DNA of 44,878 bases from JABAYQ01 sp018608925 (GTDB lineage Bacteria; Bacteroidota; Bacteroidia; Flavobacteriales; UBA7312), in the NCBI GenBank assembly GCA_037625715.1, contig JASJHQ010000065.1, forward strand, positions 1 to 44,878, written 5' to 3'. Shown piece after piece: positions 8,688-15,988 of the stretch. The notes beneath the pieces were generated by a model. The model ran no database searches and had not been told where the DNA came from. It saw only the letters and a program-made list of their open reading frames with translations. Made by a program: the position numbers and the translations under genes. The stretch's first letter is position 1. Every line of letters begins with the position of its first letter.

Positions 8688-9237
8688 AAATAATTTTCTT
8701 GTTGTACAAAGAAGGATGCTTGGGATGAATTGTAGAATAAAATTCTTCAATAATTCTAAAGTCTTTTTCTATATCTCCAGATGGATAAATGACTTTTCCT
8801 ATTCCAGCTTTTTTATCTTTATAATCAAGGTAAGCCAAAGCAATCGGAATTTTAGCCTCTAAAGCCATATAATAAAATCCAGTCTTCCATTTTTTTGTTT
8901 TCTTTCGCGTTCCTTCTGGAGCAATTCCGATTATTAAATTTTCGTATGAATCAATAATTTCTACTGCCTGAGACACTAAATTATTCTTTTTACTTCTATC
9001 TACAGGAATACCTCCAAAAAACTTAAAAAACCATGCTGTAGACCAATGAAACAACTGGCTTTTAGCAAAATATCGAATTTTAAAACCTAGCTGATAAGCA
9101 TATAGTATTCCGAATACAAAATCAAGATTAGAAGTATGAGGAGCAACCACTACAATATATTTTGATTCTGATTTATCTGGTGTCCCTCCATCGGACCAAC
9201 CCAAAATTTTAAATAAAAATCCGAAAAAATTAATCAT
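8686..9237 (-). CDS. Lysophospholipid/1-acylglycerol-3-phosphate acyltransferase family protein (PlsC-like)
   Basis: 183 residues. The PlsC superfamily signature HX4D is seen as His34-TSNL-Asp39, with the GGIPVDRS block at 75-82 and EGTR at 108-111. These enzymes move an acyl chain from acyl-CoA or acyl-ACP to a lysophospholipid or related lipid at the inner membrane. It is shorter than canonical PlsC (about 240 residues) and lacks long N-terminal membrane segments, like the compact subfamily common in Bacteroidota. Its ATG overlaps the stop of the upstream helicase by four bases, so the two are cotranscribed and translationally coupled. The exact acceptor is not predictable; an ornithine- or amino-lipid role is possible. 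Confidence 0.85.
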   Translation of the reverse strand: MINFFGFLFKILGWSDGGTPDKSESKYIVVVAPHTSNLDFVFGILYAYQLGFKIRYFAKSQLFHWSTAWFFKFFGGIPVDRSKKNNLVSQAVEIIDSYENLIIGIAPEGTRKKTKKWKTGFYYMALEAKIPIALAYLDYKDKKAGIGKVIYPSGDIEKDFRIIEEFYSTIHPKHPSLYNKKII

Positions 9238-10661
9238 GAGTCGCTATTATTATTAAAAAATTTATCCTTAAAACTAACTAGATATAATTTAGATGTAGCT
9301 CTAGTAAATGCAGTATATAACCATCTTAAATATTCTTTATTAAGCATGTCCTCGTTAAAGAAACCTTGTTCTACAAATACATTTTTCCATTGTCCCCCTT
9401 GAGATTTATGGCACGTTATAGCATATGCAAACTTAACTTGAAGAGCATTTAAATATGGGTTCTTTTTAATCTCTTTTATTCTATCGGACTTTTTAGGAAT
9501 ATCGGCGTAATCCTTTTCCACTTTAGTAGAAAGCTTTTTATATTCTTCAAACGTTAGACCAGGAGAATCATTTTGCAATAAATCTAATAAGATAATTACT
9601 TCTAAATCTTCCATATCAGGAAAATCGATTAATCGAATCAAAATTCTAGCAAATCGAGATCCGTAAAGATCGTTAAACTCATATATTCTCAAAACTTCGG
9701 CAGTATCTCCATTTGCAATAAAACCTGCTTTGCTTGTTTCGGGCAACCAATGGTAATTATTTCTAATTACCATAATAAAGTCTCCAACAGAAATTTCATC
9801 TTCCTGAAATCTTATTCTAGCTCTTATTTGCTGATTATATAAATTAGCTCGCTTATTCGAGCGACAAACAACTACCGTTTCTTCAACTCCATCAATACTA
9901 TAAGAATCTTCCAAGGCATCTTGAATATCAATTCCTTCGGTTAAGTTTACAACGTCTTCGTTGCAATCAATAGAGGGATAAGAGGAACTATTATTGCTAA
10001 TCAAATCTCTTAATTGGGTAGCGTTACTCAAAATTAAAGAATCAGATTGCTGTCTTACAACTTGAGTAAGCTCTATCTCAGTAATGTCTCTTCCGTAATC
10101 TCTTTCTAATAATTTTTTATCTAATGCAGGGCTTATATCAAGATGTACTGGGGGTAATTGAGCCGTATCTCCTATTAAAATTAATTTGCAGTTTACTCCA
10201 GAATAAACATATTCTATAAGATCATCTAACAAATTTCTACCACCAAAACCTTTTGCAGTATTGTCAGGAATCATGGAAGCTTCATCTACAATAAAAATAG
10301 TATTACTATGCTTATTTTCTTGGAGGCTCAAAAAAGAATTCCCAAAGGAATTTGTCTTAAACCAGTAGATTCTTTTATGAATTGTAAATGCCGTTTTTTT
10401 AGAATAAACAGACAGCACTTTTGCGGCACGACCAGTTGGAGCTAATAAAACAGATTTCTTGCCTACTGGCAATAAACTTTTTACTAAGGAGCTTACTAAA
10501 GTAGTTTTTCCAGTACCAGCATACCCCTTCAATAAAAAAATTCCTTTTTGAGTTGAGTCACCAACAAACTGAGACAAAGCAAGAAGAGTTTCCTCCTGTA
10601 AAGAGGTGGGTTCAAACTGAAAGTTTTGGAGTAAAAGGGCGTGAATTTTCTTTTCTAACAT
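9234..10661 (-). CDS. RecD-like ATP-dependent DNA helicase (superfamily 1B)
   Basis: 475 residues. Motif I (Walker A) GYAGTGKTT at 46-54, motif II DEAS at 126-129, motif III GDTAQLPPV around 165, and the C-terminal UvrD/RecD-like motifs ITCHKSQGGQW and YTAFTRATSKLYLV place it in the RecD/Dda-like 5'-3' helicase family. It is shorter than RecD2 (about 700 or more residues) and lacks the long N-terminal domain, so it is the compact form frequent in Bacteroidota. Likely acts in repair or replication-fork processing, but the pathway is not shown by context: its only operon partner is an acyltransferase that overlaps it by four bases. A -7 element lies 21 bases upstream at 10682-10689. Confidence 0.88.
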   Translation of the reverse strand: MLEKKIHALLLQNFQFEPTSLQEETLLALSQFVGDSTQKGIFLLKGYAGTGKTTLVSSLVKSLLPVGKKSVLLAPTGRAAKVLSVYSKKTAFTIHKRIYWFKTNSFGNSFLSLQENKHSNTIFIVDEASMIPDNTAKGFGGRNLLDDLIEYVYSGVNCKLILIGDTAQLPPVHLDISPALDKKLLERDYGRDITEIELTQVVRQQSDSLILSNATQLRDLISNNSSSYPSIDCNEDVVNLTEGIDIQDALEDSYSIDGVEETVVVCRSNKRANLYNQQIRARIRFQEDEISVGDFIMVIRNNYHWLPETSKAGFIANGDTAEVLRIYEFNDLYGSRFARILIRLIDFPDMEDLEVIILLDLLQNDSPGLTFEEYKKLSTKVEKDYADIPKKSDRIKEIKKNPYLNALQVKFAYAITCHKSQGGQWKNVFVEQGFFNEDMLNKEYLRWLYTAFTRATSKLYLVSFKDKFFNNNSDS

Positions 10662-10681
10662 TTCTTAAATAGAGATAGAGA

Positions 10682-10689
10682 CAAAACTA
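10682..10689 (-). promoter_or_regulatory. -7 promoter element for the helicase unit
   Basis: Reads TAGTTTTG on the minus strand, matching TAnnTTTG, 21 bases before the helicase start. It is back to back with the plus-strand element at 10713-10720. Confidence 0.45.
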
Positions 10690-10712
10690 TCAAAAATATT
10701 CTCAAAAAATTG

Positions 10713-10720
10713 TAGATTTG
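10713..10720 (+). promoter_or_regulatory. -7 promoter element for the 10745 unit
   Basis: TAGATTTG, matching TAnnTTTG, 24 bases before the start at 10745. It drives the likely operon through coaD. Confidence 0.5.
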
Positions 10721-10744
10721 CTATAGTAAATTAAAATCAAAAAG

Positions 10745-11368
10745 ATGAATCAAAAACTTATAAGTAGATTATTGTGGCCAGTTATATTTTTCCTTGGATA
10801 CATGGTAGTAAAGAGCCCAGTTAATCAAATTTTATTTGAAAAAGCTTTTAACGAAAGGAAGTCTGATGTAATTCAAAAATTAGTAGACATCCGATCGGTT
10901 CAGGTTGCTTACAAAGAAAAAAACAAGGTTTACGCAGGAGATTTTAATACATTAATTGATTTTGTAAAAAATGATTCCATTGCAATTATTAAAGCAATTG
11001 GCGAAGTTCCCGATAGCATTACCGAAGATCAAGCACTAAAACTTGGAATTATTTCAAGAGATTCTGCCTACATATCTGTTTACGAATCGGTTTTCCCAGC
11101 AGAATATATTCAAAATAGAGTTTCTAGAATAGCTCTTAACATTGACGAATTAGCACTTGTGCCTTATTCCGAATCAAAGAAATTATTCAAAATAGAGTCT
11201 GGAAATATCGAAAAAGGGAAAGTTGTGGTTCAAGTTTTTGAAGTTTCGACAGACTTCGCTTCTTTCATGGACGGTATTGACGCTGACAACAAAGGAATAA
11301 ATCTACAGAAACCTTTGATGGTAGGCTCAATGGTAGAACCAAAGATCAATGGTAACTGGGGTGAGTAA
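10745..11368 (+). CDS. Bitopic membrane protein with pseudopilin-like region, unknown function
   Basis: 207 residues. A short basic N-terminus (MNQKLISR) is followed by one membrane segment (about 9-23, LLWPVIFFLGYMVVK), so most of the protein should be periplasmic. Residues about 35-75 (for example DIRSVQVAYKEKNKVYAGDF) resemble the helix-then-loop pattern after the N-terminal helix of type II/IV pseudopilins, but there is no prepilin peptidase site. No enzyme motif is visible. The downstream DUF3822 gene overlaps it by 20 bases (or 8 if its GTG is used), then come rsmD and coaD. From memory this protein, DUF3822 and rsmD keep company in many Flavobacteriia. Role unknown; a partner of DUF3822 is inferred from the overlap. 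Confidence 0.7.
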   Translation: MNQKLISRLLWPVIFFLGYMVVKSPVNQILFEKAFNERKSDVIQKLVDIRSVQVAYKEKNKVYAGDFNTLIDFVKNDSIAIIKAIGEVPDSITEDQALKLGIISRDSAYISVYESVFPAEYIQNRVSRIALNIDELALVPYSESKKLFKIESGNIEKGKVVVQVFEVSTDFASFMDGIDADNKGINLQKPLMVGSMVEPKINGNWGE

Positions 11369-12191
11369 TCCTTCTTACATTTTCTTAGACCGACATCATT
11401 TACAATCTTCTAAAACAGAAGAATTGCACCTATCCATCGAGTTAGGCTTAAATGAGGTTTCTTATACTATAAAAAACGATGATCGAGTTTTAGCGATAGA
11501 ACACATCAATGAGAACCTATCTATTTTTGAAGAAAAAATCAAAAATCACGAATGGTTATCTAAAAAATTCAAGAGTACTAATATTTGCTTATTAAACCAG
11601 AAAAGCACTTTAATTCCGGATTCTTTATTCGATTTAAAGAACAAAGCAAATTACGTGTCATTCAATCATGAAAAAACAGAAAATCACGAAGTTTTACATG
11701 ACAAAATAGAACCTATAAATTCTTATAATGTTTATGGCATCTCCTCTCCTGTTAAACAACTAATCGAAACTCATTTTAGAGATGCTACCATAAGACATCA
11801 CTCTAGTTCATTAATTGTTAATTGGATAAATCTTTACAAAAACAACGATGAAAAAAAGTTGATTGTAAACATTCAGAATCAAAGCTTTCAGCTCATGATG
11901 ATTGACAAAATGGAGTTGAAGTTTTTTAACTCATTTCGATTTCAACATAACAACGACTTTATTTATCATTTGCTTTTTGCAATGGAACAATTAAAATTAG
12001 ATTCCGAAAAAATAAAGCTTTATTTGTATGGAGACATTTTAAAAGAGTCAGACCTATACCAATTGATATACTCATACATAAGAAATGTTGAGTTTGGAAA
12101 TAGAAATAGCTTAATACAATTAAGTCCCGTTGCTGATCATATTGAAAAGCATCAGAATTTCACACTTTTACACCAGCACCTTTGCGTATAA
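11349..12191 (+). CDS. DUF3822 family protein, probable actin-like (PilM/FtsA-like) fold
   Basis: 280 residues, cytoplasmic, no signal or membrane segment. The pattern of short hydrophobic strands (HLSIELGLNEVSYTIKND near the start; KKLIVNIQNQSFQLMMIDK near 170; a final SYIRNVEFGNR) fits DUF3822, a Bacteroidota family. As I recall, a structural-genomics model of a Bacteroides member has an actin-like ATPase fold, related to PilM and FtsA, without known function. The ATG at 11349 overlaps the upstream gene by 20 bases; a GTG at 11361, overlapping by 8 (GTGAGTAA), is an equally good start. The rsmD start overlaps its 3' end by 10 bases. A scaffold role at the membrane with the upstream bitopic protein is inference. 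Confidence 0.75.
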   Translation: MVTGVSNPSYIFLDRHHLQSSKTEELHLSIELGLNEVSYTIKNDDRVLAIEHINENLSIFEEKIKNHEWLSKKFKSTNICLLNQKSTLIPDSLFDLKNKANYVSFNHEKTENHEVLHDKIEPINSYNVYGISSPVKQLIETHFRDATIRHHSSSLIVNWINLYKNNDEKKLIVNIQNQSFQLMMIDKMELKFFNSFRFQHNNDFIYHLLFAMEQLKLDSEKIKLYLYGDILKESDLYQLIYSYIRNVEFGNRNSLIQLSPVADHIEKHQNFTLLHQHLCV

Positions 12192-12712
12192 TTTCAGGAA
12201 AATATAAAGGCAAAAATTTAATCGTACCAAAAGGACTTCCAGTAAGACCTACTACCGATTATGCCAAAGAAAGTCTTTTTAATATTTTAAACAATACTAT
12301 AAGCTTTCGAGAACTAAATATTTTAGAATTGTTTGCGGGAACAGGAAATATTGGCTTCGAATTTATGTCTAGAGGAGCCAAAAGTATTACATCTGTAGAT
12401 TTAGACTTTAAGTGTATTCAGTTCATTAAAAAAATGAATAAAGAAATAGGCATAGAAGGAAGAGTTATTCGCTCTGAAGCTTTCCGATTTGTTAAATCGA
12501 ACAAAGATAAATACAATCTTATCTATGCTGATCCTCCTTACGAAATAGACAATTTACTTTTACTTCCAGATTTAATTTTCGACAAAGGCTTATTGCAAGA
12601 AGAAGGCCTTTTAATAATAGAACACAAGAAAGAAATAGATTTTAGCCTAGCAAAAAATTATACAAGTACCCGACAATATGGGAAAGTAAACTTTAGCTTT
12701 TTTAACTCTTAA
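12182..12712 (+). CDS. rsmD: 16S rRNA (guanine(966)-N2)-methyltransferase RsmD
   Basis: 176 residues. Methylates N2 of G966 of 16S rRNA during small-subunit assembly, using S-adenosylmethionine. The N-terminus MRIISGKYKG is the family's canonical start; the SAM-binding loop FAGTGNIG is at 51-58 and the catalytic DPPY at 117-120. The start codon is TTG at 12182, overlapping the DUF3822 gene by 10 bases; no ATG fits and the canonical first residues make the TTG convincing. The coaD gene follows after two bases, a pairing widespread in bacteria. Confidence 0.93.
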   Translation: MRIISGKYKGKNLIVPKGLPVRPTTDYAKESLFNILNNTISFRELNILELFAGTGNIGFEFMSRGAKSITSVDLDFKCIQFIKKMNKEIGIEGRVIRSEAFRFVKSNKDKYNLIYADPPYEIDNLLLLPDLIFDKGLLQEEGLLIIEHKKEIDFSLAKNYTSTRQYGKVNFSFFNS

Positions 12713-12714
12713 TT

Positions 12715-13176
12715 ATGAATGATAAAATAGCAGTATTTCCTGGTTCTTTTTCTCCTTTCACATTAGGACATCAATATGTGATCAATAGAGCCATGGCGTT
12801 GTTTGATAAGATAATAATTGCAGTAGGATCAAACTCTTCTAAAGAGTATTACTTTACGGAAGAACAAAGAATTCAATGGATGGAAGATATATTTAAGGAT
12901 GAGCCTAAAGTAGAAATTCGAAAATACGAAGGGCTTACTGTAGACTTCTGCAAGAGCATAGGCGCTAACTTTATTTTAAGAGGATTAAGAAACTCTAAAG
13001 ATTTCAATTATGAAAAAGAAATCGCTCAGGTAAATCAAACTTTAAATGAAGAAATAGAAACAATCTTCATTATAACAAGTTCTGAATACTCTCACATTAG
13101 CTCTACTCTAGTTAGAGAAGTAGCAAAAAATGGAGGTGACATCAGTAAGTTTGTTCCTAAAGGAATTAAGATATAG
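12715..13176 (+). CDS. coaD: Phosphopantetheine adenylyltransferase
   Basis: 153 residues, normal family length. Transfers AMP from ATP to 4'-phosphopantetheine, the penultimate step of coenzyme A synthesis. Visible motifs: the nucleotidyltransferase T/HxGH signature as TLGH (residues 16-19) after FPGSFSPF, the substrate segment RGLRNSKDFNYE, and the C-terminal ISSTLVREVA motif (the ISSTxxR ATP-binding signature). It starts two bases after rsmD. Its 3' end overlaps the convergent NUDIX gene by 11 bases, so there is no room for a classical terminator. Confidence 0.95.
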   Translation: MNDKIAVFPGSFSPFTLGHQYVINRAMALFDKIIIAVGSNSSKEYYFTEEQRIQWMEDIFKDEPKVEIRKYEGLTVDFCKSIGANFILRGLRNSKDFNYEKEIAQVNQTLNEEIETIFIITSSEYSHISSTLVREVAKNGGDISKFVPKGIKI

Positions 13177-13768
13177 ATTCGTAATAATTCTTTATTACCT
13201 TTTCAATATTAGAATACGTATTTAAAAGGCATTCTTTTATTTGTTCATCAGACTTCCACTCTACTAATTGAATTCCTTCTTCGATTTGAGCAATCAATTG
13301 TCCGTCAAAACTTGTGTCCATAATAAACCAATTGGTTTCTTTAAGAATCCAGCTATTTTGAAAATACATGTGATACGATTTATTTAATTGAGAAACAATT
13401 TGCAATCCGTTTACTCCACACTCCTCTTCCACTTCTCTTATAGAACAAGTTTCAATGTTTTCGTTTTGCTCTAATTTACCTTTTGGCAAATCCCATTTTC
13501 CATTTCTAAAAATAAAAAGAAGCTCTTTATTTATATTGCGAACGACACCACCTCCAGCAATAATTTTGCGAAAAGATGCAATGAAAGATTGCCAAGCAAT
13601 CTCAATATCAGCACAAACAATATTTACTTTTTCACGCTTGTTACTCTCTAAGGAAACAACAATCTCTTGCCAATTTATATCGTCAGAATACGTAATCGAA
13701 AAAGAATTATCAATTTTTTGATTTTCGTCGAAAACTAAAGGACGGTTGTTTATAAAAACTTCATACAT
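13166..13768 (-). CDS. NUDIX hydrolase with N-terminal extension
   Basis: 200 residues. The Nudix box GX5EX7REUXEEXGU is complete at residues 97-119, with G97, E102, R111-E112, E115-E116 and G118. The preceding strand KWDLPKGKLE is typical of the subfamily. About 70 residues precede the Nudix domain and do not match a domain I know; this two-part form is common in Bacteroidota next to pyrE. The substrate (a nucleoside diphosphate linked to some group) cannot be inferred. It overlaps coaD by 11 bases at the 3' end and its ATG is seven bases from the divergent pyrE start, so its promoter must lie inside pyrE. Confidence 0.85.
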   Translation of the reverse strand: MYEVFINNRPLVFDENQKIDNSFSITYSDDINWQEIVVSLESNKREKVNIVCADIEIAWQSFIASFRKIIAGGGVVRNINKELLFIFRNGKWDLPKGKLEQNENIETCSIREVEEECGVNGLQIVSQLNKSYHMYFQNSWILKETNWFIMDTSFDGQLIAQIEEGIQLVEWKSDEQIKECLLNTYSNIEKVIKNYYESIS

Positions 13769-13771
13769 TTG
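13764..13771 (+). promoter_or_regulatory. -7 promoter element directly at the pyrE start
   Basis: TACATTTG, an exact TAnnTTTG match, ending only four bases before the pyrE ATG at 13776. A TTG at 13746-13748 could serve as a -33 element (15-base spacing). If used, the transcript would have almost no leader. Confidence 0.4.
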
Positions 13772-13775
13772 CTCT

Positions 13776-14417
13776 ATGATTTTAAATACAGAAATAGCAA
13801 AACAAATTGCAAAATCTTTATTGCAAATAAAAGCAATTATATTGAGCCCTTCTGCACCTTTTACATGGGCTTCAGGATGGCATTCGCCAATCTACTGCGA
13901 CAACAGAATCACGCTATCACACCCAGAAATTAGAAATTTCATCCGCCAAGAACTGGCCCAAGGAATAGTAAAAAAATATGGGAAACCAGATGTAATTGCT
14001 GGTGTTGCGACAGGAGCAATTGCTCAGGGTGCTCTAGTAGCTCAAGAATTAGGCTTGCCTTTTATCTATATAAGATCGTCAGCAAAAGATCACGGACGCC
14101 AAAATTTAGTAGAAGGTAAAATAGATAGCGGCCAATCTGTTGTAGTAATAGAAGACCTTATAAGCAGCGGGAAAAGTAGCTTAGCTGCTGTAGATGCCCT
14201 CAAATCAACTGGATGTATTGTTAAGGGAATGGCTGCTATTTTTACTTATGGTCTTGACAAAGCAAAAGAAAATTTTGAAAACCACGACTGCGAACTTTTC
14301 ACTTTAGGGGATTACGATACTCTAATTGAGCAAGCTCTTGACACAAAATATATAACCGAATCAGATTTGTCTTTATTAAAAGAATGGAGATCAAATCCTT
14401 CTAAATGGAATAGGTAA
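13776..14417 (+). CDS. pyrE: Orotate phosphoribosyltransferase
   Basis: 213 residues from the ATG at 13776. Converts orotate and PRPP to orotidine monophosphate in pyrimidine synthesis. Seen: FTWASGWHSPIYCDNR (29-44), the orotate-site region typical of the long bacterial form; the flexible-loop residues KDHGRQN (104-110); and the PRPP-binding motif VVVIEDLISSGKS (122-134). A TTG at 13746 would add ten residues, but MILNTEIAKQIA matches the usual family N-terminus and the shorter start is preferred. The divergent NUDIX gene begins seven bases away. The downstream SRPBCC gene starts two bases after the stop codon, a conserved pairing in this phylum. Confidence 0.94.
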   Translation: MILNTEIAKQIAKSLLQIKAIILSPSAPFTWASGWHSPIYCDNRITLSHPEIRNFIRQELAQGIVKKYGKPDVIAGVATGAIAQGALVAQELGLPFIYIRSSAKDHGRQNLVEGKIDSGQSVVVIEDLISSGKSSLAAVDALKSTGCIVKGMAAIFTYGLDKAKENFENHDCELFTLGDYDTLIEQALDTKYITESDLSLLKEWRSNPSKWNR

Positions 14418-14419
14418 TC

Positions 14420-14809
14420 ATGATTGAGAGTAATAAAACTATTGTAAATAAATCTGACGAACAAGTTTTTTTATTCATCTCTGATTTTAATAATTTCGTT
14501 CATTTAATGCCTCCAGAAGTCAAAGACCTTAAAGTTACCCAAAACGATTGTTCTTTTTCAATACAAGGAATGCCAACTATACATCTTAAGATAGAAGAAA
14601 AAACACCTTACTCTTTAGTAAGAATGATTTCTAGAGATGGAAAGCTCGATTTTAGTTTAAATTGTAATCTAGAAAACATAGACGAATCATCTTGTTATGC
14701 TCAATTTACTTTTGATGCTGAATTAAATAGCATGATGAAAATGATGGTACAGAAACCTCTAACAAACTTCTTGAATACATTAACAGAGAAGTTAAAGCTT
14801 ATTCCTTAA
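14420..14809 (+). CDS. SRPBCC (START-like) fold protein
   Basis: 129 residues, no signal peptide. The order of secondary structure (MIESNKTIVNKSDEQVFLFISDF, then a run of beta strands and a final long helix MMKMMVQKPLTNFLNTLTEKL) is that of the SRPBCC/polyketide cyclase-like helix-grip fold, which binds small hydrophobic ligands. It sits two bases behind pyrE, and orthologues next to pyrE are common in Bacteroidota, but no functional link is known to me. Its 3' end overlaps the convergent birA by 11 bases. Ligand unknown. Confidence 0.75.
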   Translation: MIESNKTIVNKSDEQVFLFISDFNNFVHLMPPEVKDLKVTQNDCSFSIQGMPTIHLKIEEKTPYSLVRMISRDGKLDFSLNCNLENIDESSCYAQFTFDAELNSMMKMMVQKPLTNFLNTLTEKLKLIP

Positions 14810-15545
14810 TCATTTTTATTTCCGAATTAGAAAAAGATTTCAATTCATTATCTATCTCTAATACAATTTCGCCTTGCTTGTTAACCTCTCTAATTATAGT
14901 TTCTACTCTTTTGCCTTTAATTATAAAATACGCTTTCTCATTTCTTTTAAATAGTAGAGACTGATAGTTCTCATTAATAACATTTAGCTCATTTCTTTTA
15001 AACTGAAAATAGTATTTTTCTAATTGAACAATCAAAGTTTCTAATACTTGGTTAGTCTCTATTGAATCTTTTAACAAAAGCTTCATCGAAGTAGGATTAA
15101 TCAATTGATCGGGAAAATCAGATTGATTAACATTTAATCCGACACCTACAATAGAAGAATGTAGCATTCTGCCTTGAATCTTGTTCTCAATTAAAATTCC
15201 TGCAATTTTCTTTTTATTAACTAAGATGTCATTTGGCCATTTTATTTGACAATCTAAACCGAACTGCTTAAGTGTTTGGCAAATAGAAACAGCAATGAAT
15301 TGATTGAGATAAAACTGATAAATTAAATCGCATTTTGGCTGAAGAAGAACACTAAATAATAAATTATCTCCTGAATTGGAATGCCATAAATTTTCACCCT
15401 GGCCTCTACCTTGGGTCTGGGCATTTGCAACTACTACAACACCTTCAAAAAAACTGCTGTCATTTAGATTTTCACTCAAAAAAGAATTGGTAGAGTTTAC
15501 ATTATCTAAACGAATAATTTTATGTCCTATAATCAAAGTGTTCAT
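14799..15545 (-). CDS. birA: Biotin--[acetyl-CoA-carboxylase] ligase (monofunctional)
   Basis: 248 residues. Activates biotin with ATP and attaches it to the lysine of the biotin carboxyl carrier protein. The biotinyl-5'-AMP loop GRGQG is at 46-50 (after AQTQ), followed by W54; KWPND is at 102-106 and KKIAGILIE at 112-120, all family hallmarks. There is no N-terminal helix-turn-helix domain, so this is the class I enzyme that does not repress transcription. Its start faces rsfS divergently with 65 bases between; its 3' end overlaps the SRPBCC gene by 11 bases. Confidence 0.94.
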   Translation of the reverse strand: MNTLIIGHKIIRLDNVNSTNSFLSENLNDSSFFEGVVVVANAQTQGRGQGENLWHSNSGDNLLFSVLLQPKCDLIYQFYLNQFIAVSICQTLKQFGLDCQIKWPNDILVNKKKIAGILIENKIQGRMLHSSIVGVGLNVNQSDFPDQLINPTSMKLLLKDSIETNQVLETLIVQLEKYYFQFKRNELNVINENYQSLLFKRNEKAYFIIKGKRVETIIREVNKQGEIVLEIDNELKSFSNSEIKMIKE

Positions 15546-15571
15546 AAAGCAAATTAAGGATAAAAAAACAT

Positions 15572-15579
15572 TATTTTTG
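15572..15579 (+). promoter_or_regulatory. -7 promoter element for the rsfS-ftsH unit
   Basis: TATTTTTG, matching TAnnTTTG, 31 bases before the rsfS start codon, in the 65-base gap shared with divergent birA. Confidence 0.45.
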
Positions 15580-15610
15580 TACCTCTTAAAAATAAACTAT
15601 AATTTATTTA

Positions 15611-15979
15611 ATGACGAATCAAGATAACATCAATAATTCTGACATTTTAAACAATGTTGTGATTGAAGGAATGCAGAATATAAAGGCTAACGAAATCATA
15701 AGTCTTAACCTTAAGGATATTGAAACTGCCGTTTGCGATTATTTTATAATTTGTCACGGTACTTCAAATACTCACGTTAATGCAATAGCAGATTCGGTTA
15801 TTGAAGAAACCTTAAAAACTCTTAGCGACAAGCCTTTTAGCAAAGAAGGAATGCAAAGTGGAGAGTGGATATTACTTGATTACGGCAATGTGGTTGTTCA
15901 TGTTTTTCAAAAAGAGATTAGAGACTTTTACAATATTGAAAAACTATGGGGGGACGCGGTAATTAATCACATAAAATAA
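15611..15979 (+). CDS. rsfS: Ribosome silencing factor RsfS (RsfA/Iojap family)
   Basis: 122 residues. Binds ribosomal protein uL14 on the 50S subunit and blocks subunit joining in starvation. Family landmarks: ISLNLKDIETAVCDYFIICHGTSNTHVNAIAD in the first half, of which D-Y-F-I-I-C-H-G-T-S is the conserved core, and GEWILLDYGNVVVHVFQ followed by RDFYNIEKLWGDA near the end. Nine bases separate it from ftsH. The rsfS-ftsH pairing next to birA is conserved in Bacteroidota. Confidence 0.94.
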   Translation: MTNQDNINNSDILNNVVIEGMQNIKANEIISLNLKDIETAVCDYFIICHGTSNTHVNAIADSVIEETLKTLSDKPFSKEGMQSGEWILLDYGNVVVHVFQKEIRDFYNIEKLWGDAVINHIK

Positions 15980-15988
15980 TAATTTTCT

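Noticed and set aside
8668..8862. Plus-strand frame starting in the terminator at 8654-8687
   Set aside because: Opposite the acyltransferase gene and would begin inside a hairpin; the acyltransferase motifs are decisive.
13746..13775. Upstream TTG start for pyrE
   Set aside because: Adds ten residues absent from the family and would overlap the divergent NUDIX start; ATG at 13776 gives the canonical N-terminus.
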